The notes under the pieces: generated by a model
Databases searched by the model: none
What the model saw: the letters and a program-made list of their open reading frames with translations, nothing else
Told to the model about the DNA's origin: nothing
Position numbers and translations under genes: made by a program
Assembly (NCBI GenBank): GCA_963969595.1
Contig: OZ018411.1
Coordinates: 28,903,445 to 28,967,444 of the forward strand
Length of the DNA: 64,000 nucleotides
Source of the DNA: Neckera pumila
Lineage: Eukaryota; Streptophyta; Bryopsida; Hypnales; Neckeraceae
Direction of reading: 5' to 3'
In this document: positions 24,546-37,345 of the stretch, piece by piece
Layout: every line of letters starts with the position of its first letter
Numbering within the stretch: the stretch's first letter is position 1

Positions 24546-25435
24546 TATCTTATATAGAATATGAATTCACAATTCAAATTTTAAGCAAGTTTTTAATGAG
24601 TACGACTTGATTTTGAATTTGATCAAAATTCCAATCATATTTTTCAATTACCTTTGAACATAGTATTTGATCAAATTCAATTCTAAATCAAATTGTAATT
24701 CAAATAACTTAATGAAAGTTCAAACTTTCATTCAACTCTAATTCTAATGCAATTTCATTCAATTTTCTATAAGGAATAATTTGATTAGAGTTCAAACTTT
24801 AGTTCAATTTAATTTTAAATTATGTTTTAAAGTTTAATAAAATAAAGATATTTAGTGAGTTTAGAGATTTCACCAAGATGCTTAGGTTGCCCATAACTCA
24901 TTCTTCATAGTTCATTCTTTATAACTTTCTCATCACAATAATCTAAATAGAATGAATCAAAGCTTTACATAAACTCTGAACCATAATATTTGAAAAATAA
25001 AATAAACTTATAGAAAGATAAAAAGATTTCTTGTTTTATAACAAAGTTTTAATAAAAATTGAGGTGACAAGAACCTATTTGACATCCATTTGTCCCTCAA
25101 GATGACAATGGGATTAAAATTTGAGTCTTGAATGTTCATGTATTCAATATGTAAGTTCTAAATTATTTAAAATCCTAAATTTCAATTATTCAACAATTCA
25201 ACTCTTTAATTGTTTGGCTAAACGACCTATAGAAAAATGCTTGTCAGCTTTTTAAGAATAGATTAGATTAAATTGAAAATTTTACCACTAAAAATAGATT
25301 TCAAAATCAATTATTCCCAACAAGTTTCATGGAAACGGACTTTCTATGAAGGAGATATGGGCCTCCAAAGTCTATTGACTTTACAAAATTGTGAAAAAAA
25401 TGAATAAATAAAAGTCTCATTCACCTCTTTAATAT

Positions 25436-25575
25436 GGGGTTCCAACCATGGTGTAATGGTTGGAGCCCATGACTTGTAGCAAAGAGGTGGGTTCAAATTA
25501 AGAGTTCCTAACCAACATGAAAATCAACACAATTTTTACTTCATTTGGACCAAATTCTTCTAGTAGTATTGGCCA
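25436..25575 (+). mobile_element. tRNA-like SINE head
   Basis: CCATGGTGTAATGGTTGGAG (A-box-like) is followed 30 bp later by GAGGTGGGTTCAAATTAAG (B-box-like). The A-box region resembles the SINE at 42,470-42,712. It does not fold into a complete tRNA, and the A-rich tail is not clear. It lies in the unit-3-specific insertion of about 24,120-25,575. Confidence 0.5.
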
Positions 25576-26550
25576 AAGAGAACATTGGAAGTGAAAGATG
25601 AGATTGGACTTATGAACTACCCTATAGTATAGAACATTATAGTATGAAGAATTCTTTTGTGTCACTTATATTTAGAAATGTAGATAAAGATTCTCAAGTA
25701 TAAAATTCATTAAATGCTCATTCTTAAGGAAATTTTCAAAACTTTCAAGTGGAGTAGAAACTAGACTTTAAAGACTTCATTTTGTTAGTTGTTGCTTTAT
25801 AGCAAAAGAAATCAATTTAAATGTCAAAATCGGGTTTTAAGGCAAAGACTCACACCATTGAAGTACATTGTATAAGCATACCATGTTTGATCAACTTTCT
25901 CATATAAAGTCAAAAAATGGGCAATATGATTTGAACTTAACATAATTGATGTGGATATGGAATTAATAAAATGTTGCAACTAAAAATTCGATTAAATCAT
26001 TCATAATTCAATACCTAAGAAGCATATTTGACTATCCAAAGGACTTTTTCAGTCTTTGATCAACATCCTTTTGAGATAAATTGTGTCTTATTTTCCCTCT
26101 TTTGTATAAATGTATCCTTAATCTTACAAGAAAAGGTACTAAATTACAAACCAGAAGTATTGGGTGCAACCGTGCCAACAAGTGGAATGTATATATATCT
26201 AAACCAAAGAGGTGGAGGTTCATCAGAATCTACACTTGCGAACAATTGAATGGATAAGCCATTCAATGATGTGAATGGAAGATTGAAGCGGTCATGACAT
26301 CATATTTTTGTAGAAACAAAATGTTGTTTTATTTCTATTCTTTTGCCATGTTGAGATGTAGTCATAAATGTTTGTACAAATGGATTCATGCGCATAAAAT
26401 TTTTGAGCTTCAAGGGTTGGAGCTGTTGCTTTTTAGTCTTTTATGCATTGGGACCTTTTATCTTTGATTTTTTTACTTAAAGATTTTTGAATCTTGCCTC
26501 ATAAATTAGTCTCAAATTCATGCTCCTAAATGGCATCACACCTAGAGTCA

Positions 26551-26818
26551 CACTAGGAGAGATTTGAGGGCATTGGAGAGCCGTTCCCCAATCTGGCCAC
26601 ATCTGTGAATAGTCGGTATGGGTTGTCAAAAAAACAAACTAAAAAAACTCTCCCCCAAATATCATTTTAGGCCAAATTTATTTATTTATTTTCAAAAATG
26701 ACATGGCACTCTCTCAACTACATCAACTAGCAACTTTCTTGCATTCTCGTAGTCTGGGAGCGTTGCAGGAACGCATGATGACTTGCGGTCTCTTGGAGGC
26801 TTCAAATCTCTTCTAATG
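26551..26818. mobile_element. MITE of the CATTAGA family
   Basis: The left end is CACTAGGAGAGATTTGAGGG. The right end is the reverse complement of CATTAGAAGAGATTTGAAG. The internal GCATTCTCGTAGTCTGGGAG matches the element at 22,027-22,323. It sits at the junction of a roughly 600-bp deletion relative to unit 1. No coding capacity. Confidence 0.7.
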
Positions 26819-29009
26819 CGCTTAGGTTAATAATTCCTACACCAAAATCAAAACTTGAATTCATTTTGTAGAATATTTATACACCATGCATTACCGTAAT
26901 TCCTTTGTAATGAGCCAAACATCAAGAAATATCCCTAGATTCATCAAAATTTCAAAAAAGAATTATCCTAAAATTCAAATGGTGGATTGTTGTAATAAAG
27001 TAATATAAAGTAGGAGGAGAAGAAACAATTACTTTCTTCATTTTCAATGAATACTTACTTTATTCATTTTAATTTCTATGCATAATAATTTCTGTGCAAT
27101 ATGATAATTTGTACGTAGTTGTGATTCTCCAAGTGCATTGGAGTACTTCAAAATTAGATCATAACTAATTGAAAGATTAGATTTTTTTTTTAATTTGAAA
27201 AGATTGTAATATGAGTAGTGTACTATATATTATGCTTATTTTAGATTCATATATTTAAATCATTTTTATTTTTCAAATAGTATAATCAAATTGAAAGGTA
27301 AATTTACATTTTTTGTCATAAATACAAGATTTACAGAATTTCTTAGCATTGAAAGTAATTTTTAGAATCATATGGTAAAAAATCTAGAATTAATCATGTG
27401 AAATACTATTGACAAATATGGTCACAAATTTTTATGTTCTGCATTATTCTCTCCATAAAACTCCAAAAAATCATGAAAAAAATTAGTGTATTGTTTATTA
27501 ATTGAAATATTTCAAAAGTTTTACAATTTTTTGGAATATCTTGGAGTGAATTATAAAAAATGGAAATATTTGAGGTCAAATCTTCAGCTAGTAATGTTTC
27601 ATTCAATACAATTCAAATATTATGAAACATTCACTCCTTATTAGTATGCCTTGTGTTGTTGCTACAACCATTAAGGTAGACCTATCCATTCCTGCCCATT
27701 TTAGAATCCCTCCTTCATATACCAGTGGTGTACATTTGTTTTCTAAAATATATTCTATTGGTACATAAGGACAAAAATAGGTGTACATAGGGATGGAAAT
27801 GGGTATGTCTACTACAGTGCATCATATGTGATTGCCATAGAAGTAATGGCTCATCTCTTAATTAAAACTTTTTTCAAATCCATTTTTTTATTCTCATAGC
27901 ATTTAATATCATATACCCTATCAATTTGCATAATTTGCATTATGTTTGAAGAATGATCTTAATTAGATATATTAAATGTAGGGATGTCCCTTCATCCAAG
28001 GCTTTCAGACAATAGCAAAAGCACCTCTAAAGGTTCGGCACCTACGGGAATTCAATTGCCATAATAAAAGTAATAGGAAGGTAAATATTAAAAGTCTCAA
28101 TATCGATGTGCTGTCACAATTACCGAAATGTTCTATACATCTGAGTTTGATAACTCTTTACAACCAATATAGTCTATCACTTTTTGAATTTTTGAGGTCC
28201 ACAAACACTTTGAAATTCAATATATTTTGTCCCTTGAGTTGGAATATTGCAAAATTTGTTTGGTGCATACACTTGCTAAAGGCTTTCCAAGGATACCAAC
28301 AATGCTCCTATTAGCCTGGCTATTAGCACTCCAATTAGCAATATGAATATCTTAGGGCCAATTCTAAGAGGAGCACATCTTTCTCAAAGGTGTGCATTAT
28401 TTCACAAATCAAACCTAAATGGAACTATAATTTTCCAATTAAAATTATAATTTCTATGAATTTTCGAAGTGGTCTACCTTGAAATTATAAAATCACTCAT
28501 AGAGTGAAGTCATGAATATCCCATAAACAACTCATAACTACTCTCCCATAAATCCAATGATAATTAAGTGGTCACCATTAAAAGATTGACACATTATCCT
28601 TTATTGGCATTAATGCATTGATTTTGTTAAAAATTGAATGGATTTGGATTACAGTCTGGATGGAATTTGGGTGAAAAGCAGGGTGACAAATTAGGTAGTG
28701 AATGAAAATGGGTTGATCTACCTTAGTATAGAATATGATACCTCATTACATGCTAGAAGCATAAAGAAACTCATTTTCACAAAGCATAGGAATCTTGGGA
28801 TCAAATGTGGAGTTTCCTTACAAGGTTCATTTCTCATTGCCTTGATTAGCATTGTCAACTTTATCCACCTTTGATATCAAGCAATGAAAAGGAATGTCAC
28901 ACAACATGCAAGACACTTAGTGATCAACAAATGGTGAAGACATTTCAAAATACAAAAAGTAAAAGGTAAAGGTTTCAGGGTGTAGAGTTTCCAATGACCC
29001 AATCCTCTT

Positions 29010-30555
29010 TTGTAGAGTAAATAAATTTAAATTACTCAGTTAGAAAAATTGAGACTTAGTGTCGAGTTCATTTGAGGAGACAATATAAATAGGATTGTTT
29101 CTAAATGTAATCAATTAGACCATTACAACTGCAAGCAAGGTAACTCAACCATCCCAAATTGGCAAAATATATAATGCATACACATATGCTTCCACGACTT
29201 CAGAACATCAAAGCCCAATTTGTATCTTGGTTTGAGAATAAATATTTAATTCCTCACCGCCCAAGGTATCAGAAAACACATTGGAAAGGGGACGAAAGTT
29301 GGGCCCCTTGGACGTTGAGGGGTTAAGGTGAATGTACCCATACTTGATTACTTAAGGGATTTTCCAGCAAATGATGAGCAATTTAAGGTGTAGGAAATTT
29401 TTTCCATGTAGAAAGATAAGAAATATGGGGATTCTCAAATTTTCATTATTTTATTCCCAAAATCGAAATTACTATGAATACTGGGAGTCAAAAAGTTGTC
29501 CGGGCTAATAGCCAATGCTAGAGTCATCTAATTACGCTCATCTAAAAAACTACTTTCCTGCTCAACTATTTCCTATTTTCTTCTTCACTACTTTGAGCAA
29601 GCATTAAGCACTGTGGCGCAGGGTGCTATAGGAAAAAGTGCCTTGTTATAGGGCATTATGCACTGGTTATAGTGCCCAGCACTTGTTACGGTGCCAGGCA
29701 CTATAAGCGGTGCCAGACACTGTAATTGGCCTACTTCAGTGTGTTTAATGCAGTGGAAGGCCCCACCATGTGGGCCTCCCGTCATGTGAGGGCCCTGCCT
29801 CAAGGGCGAAGGTAGGAGCCCGAGCCTGAGGGGCAGGGTCCTCACATGATGGGAGGCCCGCGTGGTGGGGTGTCCCACTATACATAAATGCATGCAAGCA
29901 CTTCCAACTAGCTAGGCTCTCATACCACACTTACACACTCCACTTAATTGCACCAATCATATACACACACAACAAAACCAATTAGGCTTGAAAATCCATT
30001 GCATTAATCTGAATGGTAAAAACATCAATGTATTACAACATTTAAAATCCTCCAACAACCGATTCATTATTTTGTAACATCTCACTCAATTAGCACACAA
30101 AAATAATCAATTCTCACAATCTCCATCACCTAAACTCCACAATAAAAGAAAATATACAGTCAACTTAGGCTGGGACTCTCACTCAACTCTCGCTTGGAGT
30201 GGGTGCCCCCAAAAGTAGCAGTGCCAAACCAAATAGGAACCAAACGGAAGTCGTGCTCCAAACCTAACTAGCCAATGACTACACAAGGTGAATTACCAAA
30301 TTGGAACTGCAATCTGGATATCCAACTGGCTTCCAATTCAAACAGACATTCAACCAAATTGACTTAGCAACCACATACGCATCCTACTTGGCAACCACAT
30401 CCACATCCTACTTGGCAACCATCTCACCACTTGACTCAAAAACAAAGTAAATCTCAAAATGAAACTCCAATATGGGCAATTGGGCTACTAATTTTGCCCA
30501 AAAGATCATCAAAGCAACAAGGAAAAATGCCAAAAATAAGTCTAGCTAAAACTTC
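29010..30555. other. Unit-3-specific inserted block, origin unclear
   Basis: Units 1 and 2 are continuous across this point (CCTTCCGTAGTCAG). Here TTTTGTAG lies on the left and CATACGTAGTCAG on the right, giving a possible 5-bp (T/C)GTAG duplication. Inside are a lone TTAA-type terminus (GTTGAGGGGTTAA, about 29,318), a GC-rich hairpin and a 24-bp tandem repeat near 30,368-30,420 (CATCCTACTTGGCAACCAC). No ORF of note. Confidence 0.5.
29761..29870. repeat. GC-rich hairpin with arms of about 42 bp
   Basis: The left arm (29,761-29,802) begins CCCCACCATGTGGGCCTCCC. The right arm (29,828-29,870) is the reverse complement with few mismatches (GGGAGGCCCGCGTGGTGGGG at its end). The loop is about 25 bp. 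Just upstream are short repeats of GTGCCAGGCACTATA type. Confidence 0.8.
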
Positions 30556-30673
30556 ATACGTAGTCAGTCACCTCCAGTGATACATCATCCACCCCTAAGA
30601 GCTTCTAGAGTAATTTATCACTCTTCATATGCACTACATAAAGCAATGAATAGATTCTGTCATGAAAGAAAGG

Positions 30674-31943
30674 CAAGATGCTAAATCCATCCTACAAAGT
30701 GGACCCTGCAAGGTGAATTTTGTATTCTATAAGGTAATTGTAAAAAAAAGCCCCCTAATTTGCACCGTGTTAATTCTATATTCATCATCTCTCCTAGCTA
30801 ATTAATGGCCTCTCATTTCAAATATGAATTCAAACTTTGCAAATTCTATCATGCATGACAAATAAAAAATTCTTACATTTTTAGAGGAATAAATTTATCC
30901 ATTAGAGAAAATCTGGGGCCTCTTTATATAAGTGGGGTAGTGGTAGGTAGGACAATGCATGTGGGGTATATAAAATGGATTGAGCATGAGCTCCACTGCT
31001 CAAAGTTAAGTAGAAAAACAAAATTGCATTAAAAGCAAAATTTTGGGCCTCATTTAGGCATAGTAAAATAACCTTTTTGAAAAAGCTTTGGACTAAGAAA
31101 AATTGGTGAATCAGTTTAAATTTCATATCCAAAAATCCTTTTGAGATTTTTAGTCTTAAATAAAAAGTTATGGACAAAATTTAGACCAAATGTTTGAAAT
31201 TGTCAAAGAAAATGTTCCTTCAAACATTTGGTCTGAATTTTGTCCATAAATTTTGATTGAAGACTTAAAATCTCAAAAAGATTTTTGGGTATAAAATTTA
31301 GCTTCCTTATCTAACTTTTATTAGTCCAAATTTTTTTCAAAAAATATTTAATATGCCTAAATGAGGCCCAAAATTCTGCTTTCAATACAGTTCTTTTTGT
31401 CTCACATAACTATGAGCGGTGGAGCTCCTATTCATCCTAATTTACATATCCCACATGCATTGTTTCCCCTACTAGTATCCCACTTGTATAAAGAGGTTCC
31501 TATTACATCTTTAAATATATAAATTAAAGTATATGGCTATTGTAGCTAGTTGCTTTCCAAAGCAACTAGCTTCAAAAGCCACTTAAATTGATTTCATTAA
31601 ACTTGATTGGATAATTTGGTTTTTAATTTTCAGTTTTAAAACTTGTTTAATATTGGCCTTTTCTTTTTTGAAACCTTGATTTTATTCCGTATTGAACCAA
31701 GAACAAACAACGGAAAACCTATATTGGCCTTTTTTTATTGTAGAAGTTAGGCGACAGGCCTGCTCTTACTAACTAGTTTTGCAAAATTCACATCATTTGA
31801 CTATGCACTTTTGACAATTTTTGTAGGAGACCTACTTGCATTTTAATAGATTAGATGGTCACTCTGAAGCAACCCTCTAGAGGCCCCAAATATCTTTTAA
31901 CGCTTGTAGGGCCTACTTTGTAGGATGGGTTTTGCATCCTACA
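30674..31943. mobile_element. TIR element in the 3' flank of copy C
   Basis: The left AAATCCATCCTACAAAGT and the right ACTTTGTAGGATGGGTTT are complementary. Similarity extends over nearly 40 bp (GGACCCTGCAAG against GGCCCTACAAG). It interrupts sequence continuous in units 1 and 2 (CATGAAAGAAAGTTGAAGCT). ATGAAAG occurs on both sides. It contains a large foldback. No transposase. Confidence 0.6.
30917..31498. repeat. Long foldback (two arms of about 280 bp)
   Basis: CCTCTTTATATAAGTGGG on the left pairs with CCCACTTGTATAAAGAGG on the right. The arms remain complementary inward to TTATGGACAAAATTTAGACC / GGTCTGAATTTTGTCCATAA around a loop of about 20 bp at 31,205. A related foldback lies at about 54,760-55,345. 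Confidence 0.8.
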
Positions 31944-33216
31944 AATGAAAGTTGTAGTTATTGAATTAAGAAAACTTCTTGATCACATACAAGTGATCAC
32001 ACACAACTACAAGATTTCTAAACAACAAAGACAACTACATCCACTAACTGGAACTAGAATGAAAATTAAGGGCTAGTGCATACTAGGGATAGGCCAAAGA
32101 CTAGAAGCACTCCAGGGTACCTCACTTTGTTGGATGTGAGTCATGTGACTATATAAAGCAAGAGACCAAGACAAAAAACAGTAGTGGCACTTTGTATGGT
32201 CTTGGTATAAACCCAAGAGAGGCTATAGCTGGACCATGTCTATTTATTATTAGATCTGACATTATCAACCACAAAATCAATTAAATAGACAAAATCTATA
32301 GTTTTGAGGTTCTAGCTTGCCATGGTCTTCGAGAAATCCATTAGGCCTACTTCAAGAGGTGGTCAAGAAAAAAGCTTCTAGAAATCGGCAAAACATTATC
32401 TACTTTGGCCATGTAGGATTCCAAGTAGCCTTCTCATTCATAAAAAATCGCGTGGGCCTTGGCCAAAGTATAAGCCAAACTTGGATCATGCTTGTCCCTC
32501 TACCAATCCTTTGCTATGATAACTGAAGAGGTCCTTTGGTCTGGCCCCAAGCTCCTTCCTAGCTTCTTCACAAAATTCTTCAACAATGTACAAAAATAAA
32601 TGCCATTGGCTCTGATGACATAAGATAAAATAGCCCTGATTGTAGTTAAAATTAGGAGTTTGCCCTCATGTCACTGCTGAATTTTTTTTAATTCCCACAA
32701 AAGACAAGTGCCAAAAATAGGGAGAACAATCGAATTATATTTTTTTGACAAAGTATGAATTTGTTATGAATTTTTGAAGTATACAACCCATCATGGTCTT
32801 GTCCACAAGAATCCCTAGACTACCTCCAAACGAACAAAAACTACATTCATAATGCTCATCTTACTCACCTAAAGCAATCAAAATATTTTTTTAATGTTAA
32901 AGGCCTAAAAAAATCAGTTCCTACAATGAATCTATATTAAGAAGCTGGAAGTTCCTAACGAGGTCACTAATCACTTCAATTCACTATTGTTAGCCAAGAC
33001 ATGGATTGTGGCCTAAACCTCATTTATTGAAAAAAAACTTAATGGGATCATTCCCTACGTGTCTGCTATGGGGTCTTTTGGCAACAATGAGTTGTTTACC
33101 TTAACAATTGGAGTTATAATTTTACATGAGGATTATGTTGGAAAAAATAAGATAAAAATCGTCTCCAACTTCATGGCTACTCTTGTTAATCACAAATAAG
33201 TACTTTTTTGTGTAAT

Positions 33217-33950
33217 AGCCCATAACCAACCTATGATAGGCAAAAAACACATCACACGCACCTTTGGAATAATCCATTAAAGTCTTGCATCAATCCATGA
33301 AATCTTTTTTTCAATAAATGAGATTTAGGCTACATTAGATATATTTAGTGAGTACAATCAATGTCTTGAATGATAATCAGATGGAATGATTAGTAATTGC
33401 AATAGGAACTTGTACCTTTTGAGTGTAAATTTATCATAGGAAGTGATCTTTTTAGGCCTTTATCTTATGACCTTGTTAGGAAATATTGTGATTGTTTTAA
33501 ATGAATAATTAAGATGACCATTATGGATATACTTTTTGTTGGTTTTGGTGTAGATTAGAGGCTTTGTTCACTAGAAGAAATCCACGTTTGGGGTGATGCT
33601 TTGTAATTTTTAAGACGGATTTTGGGTGACGTAAAAAAAAAATACTTTTTTTTTCTCAATAATCATGTTATATTGGACGTGACTATTGAATTTTTTAATT
33701 TTTTAGTTTTTTTAATTTTTGACAAGTCATCTAAAATCCATCTGAAAAAATTACAAAATAGACCTAGAATGCGGGTTTCTTCTAATGGTTGCATCAATTG
33801 GGTAGCACACTTTAGAAATTCATAAAAAAATAAAATTTCAATTTTTCTCCCCATTTTCACATTTGTTTTTATTTGGAAAAGAGATTAAAATTTTCAACAA
33901 TGCCAACAGAATAAACCAGTCATCCTGCCTGTCATAGGCTGGTTCACCTT
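33217..33950. mobile_element. TIR element in the 3' flank of copy C
   Basis: AACCAACCTATGATAGGC near the left end pairs with GCCTGTCATAGGCTGGTT near the right end (16 of 18). It separates two segments that are adjacent in units 1 and 2 (CACTTCTCCGTG and CTGACAAGAAAGATAC). Boundaries are approximate; no coding capacity. Confidence 0.55.
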
Positions 33951-34183
33951 ACACCTGACAAGAAAGATACAAAAGGATACTACTCGCACTAGCTGTGTCT
34001 ACGTGACGAACTGACTAGAAAACTATCCCTAAAATTCTTGTTTCATAGTATCAGGCCGGAAACACAGCAAAGTGTACTGTATATGGTGCATCAAGTAGTG
34101 TAAGTCAGATAACATTGCCATGCACCCAGTGGGCTGTACCGGGGGCTGTATGGGAGTTTCCCCCACACAAGGATTTTGCCATT

Positions 34184-36207
34184 TCAAGCCTGCTTGAAAG
34201 CATCGGCATGTTGAGCAAGAAAATCTTCCAAGGAGACGGCCTTGTGCCCCAGCAGCTGCTCCAACTCCGGATGCACTGTACTAAACAAATTGCTCCGCTT
34301 CTCAGAGTCCAGCGTCACCATCCCTGTTGCTGTCGCCTCCGCCTCACGCCCACCCCCGAGAATCTTCACTAGCATCTCCGTATGCTCTTCAGGCGTCAGG
34401 TTCACATGCCGCACCTTTAAAGGTTTCGCAAATCACACGTCAAGAATCAAAGAATCGAACAAGAAAGGCAAAAAAATCGAAGAAATTAAAAAAAAAAAGA
34501 AGTAAAAATACGGAAATACCGCAATCCTTTGAAGGTCCGATCTATGTCATTAGTCACCAATATGTGCAAACTCCTGTAGTACGTGAGGACCATAACATTT
34601 CAGAAAAAATATATCCCCGTAGACAGAAAAGTTTGTAACAAGAAAATTAGAGCACCACAATCCTTAGTTGGTCTGACCTATGTTATTACTCACCACCAGC
34701 ATGTGCAAATTCCTGAACGTGAAAAACACTACAGTTTAAAAGAATGTATACCCCATAAACTCTAAAAGAGACTTAAGAAATTCAATATAGAACACAGTTG
34801 TTTCTGAAGAAGCTCTACATATAGTTTGCAAAAGCTAACGCTGCTCTTACTGGTAGAGAGATCGATTCTGAACTTTTCATCAAGATTAAAATATTAACAA
34901 GATATATCCCGGAACTTGATGCAGATACAGTACTATCTCTGGAACAGACTAATTTATGATGCGTGTAATCTATGAAACTTTCAAAACACAGCCATAGCGA
35001 AAATTGCTAAAAACTTGCAAGGTATAAGTTAGATTTACCCTAGAAACAGATAGGTTTAAGAGACTCAACATTTAGAGAGGGATGTTGTGCAAAACCCAGT
35101 CAGGGTTTTGTGAGCTTCTCACCTTCTGTCCTGTCACTTTGCTGATCATCGCCGCAACCTTCCCGTCCGACGCCGCGTCCCCCGTCAAAGTATAAATCTT
35201 CCCGGCGTGCGTTTCTGGATAGCTCAACACCACCACGGCCGCTGCGGCGATGTCTTGCACCGCCACAGACGCCCACATGCCATCGCCGGCGCTCGTCTTG
35301 AACTCCCCCGTGTGCTTGATTTCATCCCCATGGTACATCACTTGATTCTCGTGGAACCACGCGGGTCGGAGGGAGGTGAATGCGATCCCACTCGTGAGCA
35401 GGTATTGCTCGTGGGCGTAATGGTTGTGAATGGGCGGGAAAGCGGCGTTGTCTGCAGGGACGGCGTCGATCGCGGAGAGGTAGACGATGTGCTTGACCCC
35501 GGTTGAGAGAGCTGCTTTCAAGAAGTTGTGGAACATGGTGACCTCCGCATCTGCCACCAAGGCGGGGAGGATGAGGTAGACGGAATCCACGCCTGTGCAG
35601 GCCTGCAGCGGGACACAAACTCGTACAATTGCCCGGCATACATTGAAAAAACTCAAGTGAAAACGAAAACCAAGGAAATTGAACATCTAGGGTCAAAAAC
35701 TTGAGAACTTGAGGAGCATAAATGTAGACTGCCCGGGAGTTTTTTAGAAAATGTGTCACTAGAACGTTAATCTAAGTAAAAAAAAAAAAAAATCGAGGTA
35801 CTGGTGCGGTAGTACCGTGAACCCAATACGTATATCACGACACCTTCAAATGAAACGAAAACCAAAAACATCGCATGTAGTCAAAAGTTGTCTAAATTGA
35901 GAATCCGAAATTGAAACTGACCGGGAGAATTTAAGAATCTTTCAGCACGTAATCTAAAAGAGGCAAGGAAAAAACATCGAATTTGAGGTAATGGTGAAAG
36001 ATCGACAATGCATACCTTAGTCATGGACTCGGCGCTTGTGGGATCAAGAGCGACGGCTTCAGCGCCCTCAGACACAAGCGCTGCTAACTTCGACGGATCC
36101 CTTGCTGCCAATCGAACGGTGTGCTTGCCCTGCGCCAGCAACAGCTTCGCAGCTTGGGTGCCATTGCGACTGGTGGCGCTCGTAATCAACACCACAGGCT
36201 TCGACAT
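34184..36207 (-). CDS. NmrA-like NAD(P)-binding protein, copy C (three exons)
   Basis: Exons are 36,016-36,207, 35,123-35,602 and 34,184-34,414 (introns 413 and 708 bp, GT-AG, phase 0), 300 residues. Exon 1 is nearly the same as in copy B. Exon 2 has its own changes (HNFLKAALST, NHYAHEQYLL, SYPETHAGKIYTLTGDAASDGK). Exon 3 is the most diverged (EEHTEMLVKILGGGREAEATATGM, then SEKRSNLFSTVHPELEQ). The frame is intact throughout, including the conserved RPAWFHENQVMYHGDE stretch. Its 3' flank is broken by several insertions, unlike copies A and B. It is probably an active paralog, and its specificity is unknown. Confidence 0.9.
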
Positions 36208-37060
36208 CACGATAATCAATCAACGAAGCTCGAAACAAGCAACCAAGTCTTGCGCTTGAAATCGTGAACAGATGACCCCGCCTGAACGGCAAATCACAAA
36301 CTTCGATGGCCACGAACTGCCGTGTTATAACTTGCTATAATGTCAATCTGTTTCGACCGGGCTATTTGAATGCATGCAACACCGACAGTCAGGTGAGAAC
36401 CCAAGACGAAGCTTGCCTTGACACTGGTTGGGGGAGATGAAATGAATGCTTATTAATCCCTTGTTGGTGGCGGTGTTGGCAGTTTCCATTGTTGCTTCTT
36501 TCGCTGGTTCTTCGGGTGCTTCTGATTTGTTGCAAAATCATGCTCTACCTGATTGTTTTAAGCAAAAGCTTTGGGACTGGTAAAAGTCCAGTGCAATCCT
36601 GTTTGTGTAACAGTTGTTGCAACGGGGTTCTCTTTTCTTACGAATTTTCGGGATGCTTAGCCCTGTCATGACGTTGAACAGTATAACAAGGCAATGATGA
36701 TGGTTCCCCGCAAGCTGGGGAGGTATTATGCTTCGATAGATATTTTGCTAGATATTTTGGAGGGATTACCAGTTAATTAATTCACGGATTGGGATTACTA
36801 CACTAAATAGTGCAATTGGGTTGTCTTGACAATTAGGTGCCTTACCCCAGAGAAGTTACTTCATGTTACTTCATGACTCATGGCTTGTCCAGATGGAGGT
36901 ACAAGTCATTTTCTCATCCCCAGCCATGAATTAGTGTACCAATCAATGTAGTACAGATGTTTCTCCACATCTTGGCATCCTTCTACAATAACTTGGATAT
37001 TGATATAGTGTAGAATGTCAAGATATTAGTCTGGGGCAATCTAATTGTACTATTCAATGT

Positions 37061-37345
37061 AATTCATCTAATGGACATGCTAAGTTTTGAGAGAATCATT
37101 GATAAAAAGTTTTTTTTGTAAATAGTATTTTTTTTGAATGTTTCAATCTACTGGTCCCACTTCAATAGGAAGTATGGCTTGCCAAAAACTCCATATAGGC
37201 TACAAAGGCAAAGCATTATTCACTATTCATTTTTGTTTGCCCTAACCTGCACAAACTTGGACAAGCTATAAGATCAATACTTTGTTTCAATGAGATTTCT
37301 TATTCTCCTTTGGACTACCTTCTAGGCAAATGAATGTTGTTGAAG
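37061..37345. repeat. Remnant start of a fourth unit
   Basis: The segment contains GAGAGAATCATTGA(T)AAAAAG, then a Cys-poor AT-rich stretch, GGCTACAAAGGC and TTCACTATTCATTTTTG in the same order as 21,509-21,900 and 10,740-10,880. Similarity fades after about 37,345 and no NmrA-like gene follows. It is therefore a truncated or decayed unit. Confidence 0.6.

Larger units (their letters stand above)
21373..37060. repeat. Segmental tandem unit 3 (enlarged)
   Basis: This third unit is collinear with units 1 and 2 (for example 21,850, 22,480, 26,960, 27,640 and 28,790). It is enlarged by several insertions: 22,027-22,323, 23,088-24,007, a block near 24,120-25,575, a 29,010-30,555 block and a series between 30,660 and 33,950. 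It has also lost about 600 bp around 26,551-26,818. No gene is seen before 34,184. Its gene-distal sequence is the most diverged of the three, which suggests the oldest split. Boundaries are approximate. Confidence 0.75.

Noticed and set aside
25436..25510. Functional tRNA gene
   Set aside because: A- and B-box-like sequences are present but the arms do not pair as in a tRNA; a SINE head is more likely.
29010..30555. LTR retrotransposon
   Set aside because: A 5-bp flanking repeat is possible, but there are no TG...CA ends, no paired long terminal repeats and no gag/pol coding.
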